Source: Mermis nigrescens
Lineage: Eukaryota; Nematoda; Enoplea; Mermithida; Mermithidae
DNA length: 64,000 nucleotides
Direction of reading: 5' to 3'
NCBI GenBank assembly: GCA_036768485.1
Contig: JAVLUZ010000411.1
Coordinates: forward strand, 261,865 to 325,864
A program made the position numbers and the translations under genes. The notes below the pieces were generated by a model. The model was given only the letters and a program-made list of their open reading frames with translations. It did no database searches and was not told where the DNA came from. Below, in pieces: positions 44,397 to 55,818 of the stretch (position 1 is its first letter; each line of letters starts with the position of its first letter).

Positions 44397-47342
44397 TCAT
44401 TTGCAAGCCAACGTATATCGAATCTTCCGACATCGCTGACACGTCACCTTGCAGCACCATTCGAAAGTACAATGACAATTTTCCTCAAATTTTTCCATCA
44501 CCTCGGTGTATCCCCGATTACAGCACAAGTCGGAGCATTTGCTCACTGAAGCGTCCAATAGTTTGAAAGCGAAATATTTGGAATTTTGGGGAAATAATAG
44601 ATTCTCCGACTCGTTGCGCACGTCGCATATCCTTCGACGAGTTTGATCGCAAAACGACGGCGATTCTTGATAATAAATCAAGTTCGACTTATCGGACGAC
44701 GCGGCGACGTTTCGTCCGCCGAAATCGAACGGCTCGTTCTTACTGTAGGCCCATTTCGACTTACTGTAGCCTTTTCTACCGCCGCGCCTTTTCGCTTCGA
44801 GACCGCGCCGCAAGTTCGTCGATTCGTTTCGGATCCAGGAGGTGGGCGAGTAAGGAGACGACGCGGCTAACGGCTTATTTTTCTTATTACTGTAGTTTCG
44901 GATTTTGACGGCCGTCCTGTATTTTTCGGCCAGATGGGTGCCGATGTGGGCCATTTCGGCCGTAGCGCGCCAGCAAGTTCTTAGCTGGCAGCTGCCCGAT
45001 ACGCCGTGGCATTTGCACGACTCGGAGACGGTCTTTTTGACGGCCTAAAAATTCGTAGTAAGCAGAAGTACACGAATTAGGCGAAAAGTAGGAGGAACCA
45101 TTTAATTGAAATTCTGAAAAGATGAAAAGCGGTAAATTTGGGGAATTTTGAACGGGTGCAAGAATAGTAATTATATTGGTCAGAAAATCGATTGTTTTTC
45201 TGTCCATTCTTCAGAGGTGACGATTCCGTCATTTCAGTCAATTTTTCTAATCCATTGTCAAATGCTTCTATGGTTTGCACCTAAATTCTGAATGTCTGGT
45301 GGTCCGAAGATGGCGGAATGCAAAAATGTGTAAAGACTGATAGACAAAAAGCATCATTTTACGCATCGTTAACACATAAAACTCGCCCAAGAGAACAAAA
45401 CAATTCTGAAAATTTAATTTTGTTGGTCTTCTGGATTCCAGGGATGTAAGATTTTTTGAAGGAAGAAATCTAGATCCCCTCCGAATCTCCACGCCTGTGT
45501 GTTACGATTAAAATTTAGTGTGCGACTAAACTGGTTTCCAGCAGATAAGAGCATGGGGTCGGTTGGGACAATAGAAGAACAGCACGAAAATTCTGGGGGA
45601 GGGGAATGCAAGATTTTTAAAAGGTCAAAAAATGGTCTTAAAAATGGTGGTATGGCGAGAAAAGTACCATTTTTCAACGTTTTTCATCGAGCACTACGAT
45701 ACCTGCATCAATAACTTTTGAAATCGTGAAGCTACATCCTCACGGTTTCTTGCGCACTGAAGATAATCGACTGTACTATGAAATTGCAAAGCTTCATTAT
45801 CTAGGCTTTCAAGGCTAATACACACATGAAGTCTACTGAAAGTCATTGTTTGCGAAAATAAGTTCCACTCTTATCAGCGAATGTTAGTGAAAAGCACGAA
45901 CGAAGGATTCTATGACAAAAATCTTTCTTTTAAATTCTGTTGCTTCTGCTCTGCGTTGCGCTGCTGTTCTCCTGAATTTTAGCAGAAGTACCGTAAGTTC
46001 AAAATTAGTTTTATGACTCGTTGAAAATTCATGACGCAAATTGTTTTCAGTAATAGTGATGTTATAACTTAGCTGACTATGCCTTATTGATGAAACTTTG
46101 CAAACTTTATAGAAAAATAAATTCTCTAGAACATTAAGTCAATCGAGTTTCTCTTTCCAGTCTCATTAGCTAACATAAAACATTAGGTTTATTCAATTTT
46201 ATCCTTTTTCCGACAAAATCAAAGAAATTAAGCTATAAAAGAAAAAACAGAGATCATGTATTGATGATTATCTTGCAAAATCAATTAATTTCAATTAGTT
46301 CTGTCCGCTATGTAATTTCCTCGTCCATTTCATATGGAATGGCGATTAATAAAAATTACAATCCTTCGCGATGCAAGTTCGTTACTCATTGAAATATCAA
46401 GGAGGTTAAAAAATGACTCCTCATAAAGTTAATGTTTCGACATAGATAAATAATGATTATTCAACGAAATTTCGCATACTTGTAAGCAGATAAATTTTTG
46501 TATTGAATTTTATCCAAAGACCACAATGTCAGGGCTTTTCCTGAACAAAAGTTATGGTCAAAGACACAGTCAAGAGAGTTTTTGCAAGAAACTTTCAAAC
46601 TGTTGAGTATTTTTGAAATAAATCATGAATAATTTTGCATTTTTCGTACTTCAATTTAAAGCGAATGGGGAGAGCATTTATTTTAATCGTCTTTAATAGC
46701 GTTTCACTCTAAATGTCCAAAATTATCCGCTGGGAGACCTTTTTAACCAAAATTTGCATTAGCTTTTGGAGTTTTATTAGAGCGTCCTAGCATTTAAAAT
46801 GATTTTATGTAAAACAATAAAAACGGCAATAAACATTATTTTGCGTTAAAATTATGACTCTTTGAAACTATTTGTCACTATAATTTTTAATTATAAACAT
46901 ATAAAGCAAAGATCGAATTAGAAAAAAGAAATTTTACTTCATTTTTTTATGTAAAATTAAAAGAATGAAATTTAAGTTCTTGAAGTAAATAAAGTTAAAT
47001 TAAAAAGAACTCAAAAACTATAACTATTCGATTCAATTTTTGAAATAGTTGAAGGAATAAAAGTGAGGATTTTTGAATTTAATCGAAATAAAATTTGAAA
47101 ATTAGAACTTCTAAGTTTTAGATTGAATCTAGAATAAAAAGTTCAGGATTCTTCACAAATTTCGAAACCTAAATTTAAAAGAAATGTTAATGTTATCATA
47201 GGACGGTTTTTTATCTCGACAGTTACAGTAAGCTCACAAATCTTCCGGCTCTTAAATTGTGTTTGTAGAACGAGTTCTCTAGATCGGATGAACGTCGGCG
47301 ACGTGATAATATCCGGCGCGACATCATTAGTCCGTATTTGAC
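44397..47342 (-). CDS. Wnt ligand, last two exons
   Basis: A secreted lipid-modified signalling protein. The last exon (45044-44397, 215 codons) starts after 'tttttag' and carries the lipid-attachment loop CKCHGVSGSCQLRTCW with its acceptor Ser. It then has the LIYYQESPSFC block, CSDLCCNRGY, and the cysteine-rich end CHCTFEWCCKVTCQRC, terminating in LACK. The preceding exon (47342-47238, 35 codons, after 'gctttcag') reads VKYGLMMSRRILSRR and NLRAGRF, matching the conserved segment just before the lipid loop. The donor is GTGAGC and the phases join at 0. About 70 residues, rich in Lys/Arg/Ser, separate AVKI from LIYY, longer than is usual. The typical G-T-x-G-R segment after SPSFC is absent. 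Codons are more GC-rich than the surroundings. Earlier exons were not found, and the subfamily cannot be assigned. Confidence 0.9.
45425..45725. mobile_element. MITE family B-like sequence in the last Wnt intron
   Basis: 'aatggtggtatggcgagaaaa', 'tttttcaacgtttttcatcgagcact' and 'cgaaaattctgggggagggg' are the inverse of the family B core. The left boundary near 45430 ('cctccgaatctccacgcctgtgtg') may be a second, partial copy. Confidence 0.5.
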
Positions 47343-47349
47343 CTGAAAG

Positions 47350-48650
47350 CAAAGCATCATATGACGGGTTCTATCCTCACACGGGCTTGATGAAGCTAAG
47401 TGTTCGCTCCCCCGCCCTAATGCGGTCGTCGTCCCTCCATCCTCTATAAAGACAGAAAATTTTTGACCCTCCGCTGACTTTTTAAAGAATGCGTTTTTTA
47501 GTTATTTTAGGTATTTTTGACCGTTTTTGGTCAAAAATTGGGGTTCATTTATCTCCCTTTAAAGAATAGCCTACGGCTCACCCAACCAGATTTTCGAAGC
47601 GTTACATGTATAATTCTGACTGAACCATGAATGCACAGCACCATCGGTCTGTGGACTGAGCTATTTTATCCAAAACTATCTCAGAAATTAGTGTAAATGC
47701 TAGGTCAAACGGTGTTAAGTTATGTAATTCACAGTAATTGGTCAGTTGGACGCATTAAGGGAATTTTTAATCATTTCTGACCTTCATTCTGCCTTATTTT
47801 CCCCATAAAATTTTCTCACTGAAGTTATATTTCAAAAACTTCCGCTCTTCCGCAAGCTTTTGATTCCAATAAATAGTGCTCGGTTTGAAACGACGGATAT
47901 AGTGTTTTTTGTACTGCCTTTGATTTTCCGGCACTACTTCAAACTAAAAAAGCAAAATGTTTTTTTTCGGCTGTTTCCGGTTTTTAGGAATATATCAGAT
48001 TTCTGAACAATTAATTTGTAAATAGAATGAGACCAAGGTTTAGTCGACTGTGTAGGCTTTGCATAACTTGACAAGGCTGATATTCGGAGAATTTTGCACT
48101 ATTTTTACACCTACACAGGTGGAATTTTAAGAGAACGACATTTGAAGGATTGCGGTAAGAGCAGGCAGGCGCCTGGGGCGATTCAGAGTCAAAACGACAG
48201 AAAAGAAAATGTAAAAGTTGTTGAAAAAAATTAGAGGGCACATTGAGCTTTCCCTAGGAGGTTTGCGTTTTTTTCAATCCACATAAGCTTAAACTTTTCG
48301 CTGGATTTATGAAGCTAAAAGAATCTAAGTCTTCATACGCTTTTTGTTTTTTTCTTTTTTCCTTCTTTCCGAAACAAAATTCCTAGAAAAAGCTCGTAAA
48401 ACATTTTCCACTGATTAATTTTTTAGAGATCTCAGAATTCAACGCGAAAAACTAAATTTCTTCAGAATTATCTGCTTGACGTAAATTACAACTAAGTATG
48501 CGAAACTTATAATGTAATTCTACATGCACTGTAGCAAATATAAATATGAAACAAAAGGTTAAAATTAATTAAATATGAATCATAAAATAAGTATAAAATA
48601 AAAAATCAAACAAATTACAAAATAAACAGATAAAAATATAAAATAATAAG
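47350..48650. other. Gene-free stretch
   Basis: No upstream Wnt exon was recognised here. It ends in an A/T-only low-complexity run (48540-48660). Confidence 0.4.
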
Positions 48651-48659
48651 TATAACAAT

Positions 48660-48850
48660 TGCAGGTGTGCCGGGTACCCGGACTCTGACCCGAATGGTCG
48701 GTGTACCCGACCTAATCTTTGGACCCGGAGCAGAACTTACACCCGAGATTGTTTATTACTTTAAATCCGGACCCGGACCCGAGGTTGTCCTAAATTTTCT
48801 ACCCGGAACCGGACCCGGACATGACTTCAGGAGGCATTGGTTCCGGGTCC
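48660..48850. repeat. ACCCGG-rich low-complexity tract
   Basis: Scattered CCCGGACCCGG, CCGGGTACCCGG and similar units over about 190 bp. It opens a frame on the plus strand with a Pro/Gly/Thr-rich product, which is a consequence of composition. Confidence 0.6.
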
Positions 48851-48899
48851 AACCTGCAATTTTCTTTTTATTCCCCAGAATTCGTGATTTTCTAATTCA

Positions 48900-49175
48900 T
48901 GGTAAATGTGCTGTTCAACCGTTTTTAGCTTTCAACTAGCTCTGAATTGTCAAATTTTGTCGCATGGCGCCACATACTCATTCTTGATTATTTTTTTCAA
49001 TTTATTCAAATTTTTTGTTGATTTTTCGAATTATTTTTATGTTTTTACGTTCTAGGAAGATATAGCATCGTCAGAAGCACTAAGAATAGTTTTTTGACGC
49101 GTATCAAATTCAACACTTTTTAGCCGGAAAAATGATTTCCGGGCTTCACTCCCACCATAATTCTCGTGCTGAGCT
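48900..49175. repeat. Dispersed repeat family D copy
   Basis: 'tttttagctttcaactagctctgaattgtcaaatttt' through 'cgttctaggaagatatagcatcgtc' to 'cttcactcccacc' parallels 15430-15660 and 16350-16580. Non-coding. Confidence 0.4.
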
Positions 49176-49589
49176 GCACGGAACATCAAGATTTTGAGGT
49201 TAAAAGGATAAAAAGCCCAACGTTTTTTTGAGTTTTGCTACAGATATAATGACTGTTTTGCTTATCTTCAATAAATTACAAAATCGATTTCAAAGCGAGA
49301 AAATGTAAAACATTTGGGCGCTTCGCGCCGGATTTTTATAGTACGTACGTTTTTAGCAATCTTTTTGTTCTCAAAAAGGCTGTAAAATTAAGTTGAAAGT
49401 ATAAAAAATGTCAAACAACTTTGCCGAATCACTCAATTTTTACATGCTTTATCATCAAAAGTTGTAGAAGTGATCTAGAAACGCAAAATACATAAAAAAA
49501 GATTCCGACACGTGAAGGCGCACATGTACGCATCGAATAAATTCTCTCAATTTCGGCGATTGCCCCAGAAATATAATCTTGCATGGAAA

Positions 49590-49720
49590 CTGGGCTCGGA
49601 ATGGGACGTTTCGGGCGCAGCCGTTTTGGCGCAAGGACATTTTGGCGCCCGACATTTTCCCGCCGCTGTTTTGGCGCGGCTGTTTCGGCGCGGCCATTTT
49701 GGCGCAGGAAACATGCGCTT
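49590..49720. repeat. GGCGC-rich tandem tract
   Basis: Six or so degenerate units of 'ttttggcgc(gg/aa)' spaced 15-22 bp. It opens frames on both strands that are only composition. Short GGCGC..GCGCC hairpins follow at 49.88, 50.04 and 50.11 kb. Confidence 0.5.
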
Positions 49721-50978
49721 ATGTGTATGTTGTATGCAGGCCCGTAGCCCGTATCCAGACGAGGGAGGGGGGTAGACGGAAGGGGGCGGGTTCCTCCTAT
49801 AATTTTATTTAGAATTTTTAGATATGAAACTATGTTGGTTTTTGACGTTTCCTAGCGTGGCAATGCTCAAATTTTAGACGCTTCGCGCCATTAATTTAAT
49901 CAAAATAACTGTTTACTATGTATGTAAATCTTTTTTGAGATAAAATTATGCGTGAAATAAAATTTATAATATTTTTCCTCTGTAAAAAGGTGCGAAATTG
50001 AGTATAGCAGCATAGAAATCTGAAAATTTTCTGGCGCTTTTGCGCCGGATTTATTGTTTATGTGCACTTTTTCCCCTTTAAATCGCTCGATAGCTGCTGA
50101 ATTTTTTCGGCGCTTTGCGCCAGATTATTTATATTCCTGTTTTTTGTTTCGAAATACAAAGATTATTCGAAAGCTGAAAAGTTTTCTTATGAATTGAATG
50201 ATAAGAAATCAGTAAATGCAGACAGTACAAAAGATAGATTTCATTTATGATTATCACATAAAATAGAAAATTTTTGGAATTTTTCCAAAATTTTTCTTCG
50301 CCAGTGTATAGAGCTCGTCGAAAAACGTTTATAAACGCCTTTATTTTGGCTTATCTCATAAAATTTATCGAGATATCTGACTTCAAAGTGTGCGATTCCC
50401 CCGCCTGAAAAATCCTGGATAGGGTGTGTGTATGAATGCGTAGTATGCACTTTTACTATATTTACCAAAATATATCTATGAAGGCTCGGTGATGGACAAA
50501 CAGAAAGATATTACTGTGGCATTTTATGAATCATACGTGAGAAATTGTTCATTCGCTATCATTTGGGTAACAATAAACAAATAAATACATAATGAGATGT
50601 TGATGATTGCGTAAAAATGGACGATCATATTCTTTTGTCACGAGTTAAATATCTACGACAAAAATACAACAAATTGATCATCTACTGATGCTGCCGATTT
50701 CAGAGTGGCTCTAATTAAAAAATTTTTCTTTCATTGGGCAACATGACTGAAGGAGCATAAGAAATCTTTGAGAATTCACAGCATAAATTTCGCGCTAGTC
50801 ATCAATGAAGTACCGCGATCAAATCATTCGAAAAAAGCTTCTACCTTTCCAAAAATAAAATTAGGAACATACTGAAATATGTAGGTTACTACATGTTTCG
50901 TGAGTATGTACATATGCATGATTGAAGGCATGGAAATCATACACGAGCTTGAAGATTCGGAATTTCGAACCCAATGCA

Positions 50979-51396
50979 GTAACCGGTCCTGGTAAGGTAT
51001 GTGTACACCTGCGTTAACTGTGTGTATGTACAAAAAGTTAGGAAACTAAACAAGCGGAAATTGACGGCGAACATTTTCCAAAAAGTCCAAGAATGGTCGC
51101 TGTTTATGCAGACCCCACTAACAATCTTCAAACCAAATGAGATGGTAACAGGAAGAGCACTGGCAGCAACAGTGGGAAAACAAGAATAAAATAGAAACAA
51201 CTTAGTGTGTCAGTATCATGTCTCTTATTTACTTTGCCCTCGCCCAGAAGATTTAGTCCTCCAGGAATGAGTTGAGCTCATCGTTACATGAGTACACAAT
51301 TATCAACACACTTTACAGATGTGTACTGCATCAAAATCTGCTGCGATAATTGTATGTACACACGGTAAACGCAGGTGTGCGCATACCTCACCGGTT
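50979..51396. mobile_element. Small element with about 50-bp inverted ends
   Basis: AACCGGTCCTGGTAAGGTAT..CACCTGCGTTAACTGTGTG at the left is the inverse of the sequence ending ..CATACCTCACCGGTT at the right. The interior of about 320 bp holds a 62-codon open frame without recognised similarity. Likely a MITE. Confidence 0.6.
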
Positions 51397-51558
51397 CCGC
51401 AGCAAGCAAAACAAAATTTTGATTTTTTGTGAACTATTTCCGATTACCTGGTCTTTCACAGGAATCCTGCTCTGCAACTTTAGATGTTCCCGGCAGGGGG
51501 TAATAAGGGGGTCTCATGACCTTCAAAATGAGCATAACTGTAGAAGCGACTGTTCTGT

Positions 51559-52550
51559 AGGTAATAGTTTTGAAAAATGAGCTTGTTAAGCGAGAGTCGT
51601 AAACCAAGAGAAACTTAAAGTTTAAACATACCATTAAATTATGAAGAGAATTATAAAAGATTTTAAACTATAAGAAAATGAAAAAGGTGGGATTTTAGTA
51701 AATTAAAACAAATTTAGAGGATATGATGAAACATTATTGTCGAGAATAGGACGATCACGTGCTATGTATAACGACTCCTTGATTAAAAGATCAAAAGAGT
51801 TGGATGCTCGACTAATAACCTTGAAGCAATCTGATGTAATTAATGATCGCTATTTGAGATATGTTTGTGAATAGCAGAATAGCTATCACCCTGAATTGGT
51901 TTTCCTGTAGCAAATGAGATGCCAGTATGCTCTGCAATTCTACTCCCAAAATGTCGGCGAGTTTCGCCAATGTAACTAGCCATACAGCTAGAACACGTAT
52001 ACTTATATACTAAATTTGAGAGTAGCTTAGCAGGTACAGCATCCTAAACACGTATATACAAGGATGCTGTACCTGCTAAGCTACTCTCAAATTTAGTATA
52101 TAAGTGTACGTGTTCTAGCTGTATGGCTAGTTACATTGGCGAAACTCGCCGACATTTTGGGAGTAGAATTGCAGAGCATACTGGCATCTCATTTGCTACA
52201 GGAAAAACCAATTCAGAATTGATAGCTTATCTGCTATTCACAAACATATCTCAAATAGCGATCATTTAATTATATCAGATTGCTTCAAAGTTATTAGTCG
52301 AGCATCCAACTTCTTTTGATCTTTTAATCAAGGAGTCATTATACATAGCACATGATCGTCTATTCTCAACAATAATGTTTCATCATATCCTCTAAATTTG
52401 TTTTAATTTACTAAAATCCCACCTTTTTCATTTTCTTATAGTTTAAAATCTTTTATAATTCTCTTCATAATTTAATGGTATGTTTAAACTTTAAGTTTCT
52501 CTTGGTTTACAACTCTCGCTTAACAAGCTCATTTTTCAAAACTATTACCT
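51559..52550. mobile_element. Near-perfect palindrome of two Penelope-like element 3' ends (GIY-YIG)
   Basis: Arms 51559-52045 and 52061-52550 are reverse complements with few differences around a 15-base spacer. Read outward from the centre, each arm encodes a GIY-YIG-type endonuclease segment (YKCTCSSCMASYIGETRRHF, then RIAEHTG), a further stretch with LLIKESLYIA, and a shared non-coding 3' tail. YIGETR with the preceding Cys pair and the LIKESLYI block are typical of the C-terminal endonuclease of Penelope-like retroelements. The left arm (minus) is better preserved, with a two-base frameshift after SNSDH and an end at PLNLF; the right arm has several further frameshifts. The reverse transcriptase is absent. 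The tail recurs alone at 20020-20165. Confidence 0.8.
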
Positions 52551-52559
52551 TTAAATAAC

Positions 52560-54440
52560 CTGCTATGCTAACCCTTGCTAGGTGTTGCGACTTCCCCTTC
52601 AAGATTTAATTTTTTCCAAAAAAACTGTAAGAAATATGTTTCTGGGCTTTTCTAGAACAGCCTTTGGCTTAAATAAATACTTAAGTAAAAGGAAATAGAT
52701 ACTGAAGTAAAAGGAAATACTAAATACTCATTTTTCGACTATATGTTATTCAATTTAAAGTTTTTTAAAATTTTCATGTTATCATGATCAAGAAATAGAG
52801 CACGTGGTTAGACTGATAAAAAATTGTGTTTTTTACCCTTACCCATCGTTTTAAGCCAAAAAGGCACATTTGTAAAAATGTTTGGGCAGACCACCAGAAT
52901 ATTCATGCCGCACATTAAATGAGTTGAAATAGATTAAAAAATTTTCAAAACAATTGTATCTTTTATCGTTTTTGTCCTAAGAAAAAATAATTTCGAGACT
53001 CATTTTTGTCCCCCAAATGCGACTGCAATTTTTGATAACTATCCAAAAGGCACGTCCAGTGGAATAGGTCAGATTTAATGTATGCAATGTAAGCAATTCG
53101 GCTACAACCTGAGACTTAATTCTAATCTTATCATCTTTTATTTTCTTATCACTCGCAACACTACTGCACAGTTATACTCATATATCCGCGACTATTTCAT
53201 AGCTTTATCTCAAATATGTATTCGAATTTATTTAAAAATGGCCGTGAGCAGAATGGTGATGGATTTCTTAACTACCTTTGCATATTTATCGAAATTTGAC
53301 TTGTTTTTTAATAAATCCAGATTAGTTACATATCCAAATCACTTTTGTAACTGAGCCCTGTGCAGCGATGTATGAAGCGTCAGTCAAATGGAACCGAGAC
53401 AGTGACGAATTGTTCATCAGCTTCGATCACATATCCCGAATCAATGCATTCGGTGATAACGCTCACTACATTAATGATAAGGATCATACTTTAGCAAAAT
53501 GGTGTATGTGTTGCGATAAAATTAAAGAATGACGTATATTAAATGCATGTATGCGTAGTGCATGTAACAGGGAGATGGGGAATATCCCACCTGTGACAAA
53601 AGAATGATTTATGTATCTTTTTAACCACTTCTCATTTTTAAAGTAGCTGAATAACTGTATTCAACCTTTTTATTCTTCCGCTCGCTTATAATTTTTTATT
53701 CATAAGCTATTTTTTGAAAAACTGTTTTTGCCTCAACAAGTGAACGAATGTGTTACTTAAACACGTAATCTGTCAAAACACTCAAAATATGCTTAAAATT
53801 AAAGCGTACAAAGGCTGGCGTGTTTTGGAGTAATTGAGGCGAGTAAAGCAAGAACTATATCAAAGTTGCAGAAGCAAATTTAAGCGAGGGCCACACTCAA
53901 CGCCCTTACAAGGCATAAACTCTTCCAGGCGTGCTAGAATAGGAAACTATAAGTAAAACTCTTAATAAATGAAGGAAGCTACGATTGAAGGCGAGAGAAG
54001 TTAGCAAAATAGTTAGTCAGTAACGCGATCAGAAATCAGAAGCAGTTGGATCGGACCGGAACGGAAATAGCGAGTAAATTTCAGTGAACGGAATAATCAA
54101 ATGTTATAAGAGTTAAACAGTTTTTCGGAGTTAAGCGGCTGAGGGGCGAAATTTAAGCGTTATCAATCGAGACCAACTAAGGACTGAATGTCTAAGCGTG
54201 TAAATGATTTGCGTTTTGTATCTTATTGTACATCGAAATTAACGCACTTATCTATTTTTTGTTTTTGTTTTCTCCTAATAATACATCAAAACCTAATTGG
54301 TTATTTTCTTTTGTTACTAAGTCGTAAATGGTCGTCCCTCTATTCCTCCAAAGCCAGAAAATTTTTGAACGCCTCCCCTTCCCCGATTTCGAAAAACTTG
54401 CATTTTTGGCAGTTTTCACGTGTTTTGACCATTATTGGTC
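52560..54440. other. Gene-free stretch
   Basis: AT-rich with no recognised exon. 53555-53595 ('catgtaacagggagatgggg') is the inverse of 10165-10190, a short shared repeat. Confidence 0.4.
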
Positions 54441-54445
54441 TGGCA

Positions 54446-54706
54446 TGGTGCGCTTTGCGCTCTATGTACGCGCTCGCTCTGCTCGCATGGTGCGCTTTGT
54501 GCACCTATACACGCTCGCTTCGATCACATGATGCGCTTTGCACACCATACACGCGCTCGCATAGTGTGCTTCGCGCACCTATACGCACTTGCTCCGCTCG
54601 CTTGGTGTGCTTTGTGCACCTATACATGCTTGCTCTGCTCGCATTGTGTGCTCCACGCACCTATATGCACTCACTTCACTCGCATGGTACTCTTTGCGCA
54701 CCTGTA
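54446..54706. repeat. 41-bp minisatellite, about seven units
   Basis: Units such as GGTGCGCTTTGTGCACCTATA + CACGCTCGCTCTGCTCGCAT, 33-41 bp each, with transitions between units. Open frames across it (a 174-codon one among them) have a repetitive Ala/Leu/Cys/Thr product and no ATG-specific support; they are composition artefacts. Confidence 0.75.
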
Positions 54707-54734
54707 CAGTAGTATAGTAACCCCCGCCGCGATC

Positions 54735-55080
54735 GTATTTTGGGGGTCCACTCTATGCTCAAGCATTACAGGTTGCCTTATGAGCCTTCCTCTCGAGGGT
54801 CCGCTTTTTTCTATGGGGGAAGATTTACCGGGAGGGGGGGAATTCAATCGTAGGAAATTTCTCTGGGCGAATTTTTTGATGTCTTTTTGGTAGTAGTTGA
54901 GCATGCATTCCTGGTCCCAATGTTATAACATAGCCTGTGCTTAAGCATAGGCAGAGTTAACATGCCCAGACGTGCCCAGAATTTTTTCCTTTTCAGGCTG
55001 GATTTTGATAAACATGCCCAGAACTGCCCGTCACTGCCCTTCCGCCCAGGGCCAGGGGCCCGGGGCCAGGGATAGGGAAG
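54735..55080. repeat. GC-rich hairpin module, copy 2
   Basis: Contains 'ctatgctcaagcattacagg', TGTTATAACA, 'tgcttaagcatagg' and CCAGGGGCCCGGGGCCAGGG inverted segments resembling 8340-8460 and 61600-61800. It lies beside the second penton copy. Confidence 0.45.
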
Positions 55081-55132
55081 TGTGGGTGACCGCCTTCGGC
55101 TACCCCCGCTTATATCTATAGATTTGAAAAAA

Positions 55133-55205
55133 GTCACCTGAGCTGGGGTTCGTACCACCAACCTGCGCACATAAAGATTAGCCGCTTAACCACTGAGCGA
55201 TTCGA
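55133..55205 (-). other. tRNA-like sequence, probably a SINE head
   Basis: On the minus strand GCTCAGTGGTTAAGCGGC resembles a polymerase III A box and GGTACGAACCC a B box, 25 bases apart. The outer stems do not pair well enough for a functional tRNA. It continues into 'gacttttttcaaatc', a possible pol III terminator-like T run. A tRNA-derived SINE fragment is the best reading. Confidence 0.45.
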
Positions 55206-55818
55206 TTGTTTGCATAAATGTAAGTATTATTCATAATATAAAGTTGGCATATCCGGCCTAATTTTTAAGCCATGATATTTATAGGCGATATCTGAAATGC
55301 AGTTTAACGATAGTTTTTCCGAACTCAAAAGGCACAGGTTTATCTTGATCACTCTTAATGTTCACTTCAATTGTATTGAATGATTTGTTGAGCACAGGTA
55401 TATCATTTGGACTAATATATGCGTGATTAACAATATCCATATACTTTCCTTCAATATTCACAACCTGCAGAAGCGGTAAAAAATTTTTCCAACAATTTGA
55501 GGCTCAACTATATCACAATATACATAAAAGTTATGCATTCCACCTAGCATGTCAGGCGAATGGTGCGCAACTATGTTTAATTCTTTTTTCACAGTATAAT
55601 CTATATTACTAAGCTGGCTCTCTAGAAATCCCAGCATATATATTAAATGCTTTGTCAGCTTTACACTTTGAATATATACAGAATTTATTGTCATATGACA
55701 AAATTTTCTATTTTCATCATACTTTATGCTAAAATATTGCATGTTATCAAATTTATCCATTGAGCTAATCGTTTTTATTCCATTTCTCATAGCTTGAATG
55801 AGGTCATGTATATTTAAA

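Noticed and set aside
47143..47352. 69-codon minus-strand frame overlapping the penultimate Wnt exon
   Set aside because: The Wnt-like segment (VKYGLMMSRR, NLRAGRF) is in another frame bounded by good splice sites; this frame is its shadow.
48667..48939. 90-codon Pro/Gly/Thr-rich frame
   Set aside because: Product of the ACCCGG low-complexity tract.
51559..52550. GIY-YIG sequence as a homing endonuclease or bacterial-type nuclease
   Set aside because: The LIKESLYI block after it, the 3' tail and the separate tail copy at 20.0 kb fit a Penelope-like element better.
54188..54893. Overlapping plus-strand open frames of 150-174 codons
   Set aside because: They span the 41-bp minisatellite; the products are repetitive, several frames are open at once, and no domain is visible.
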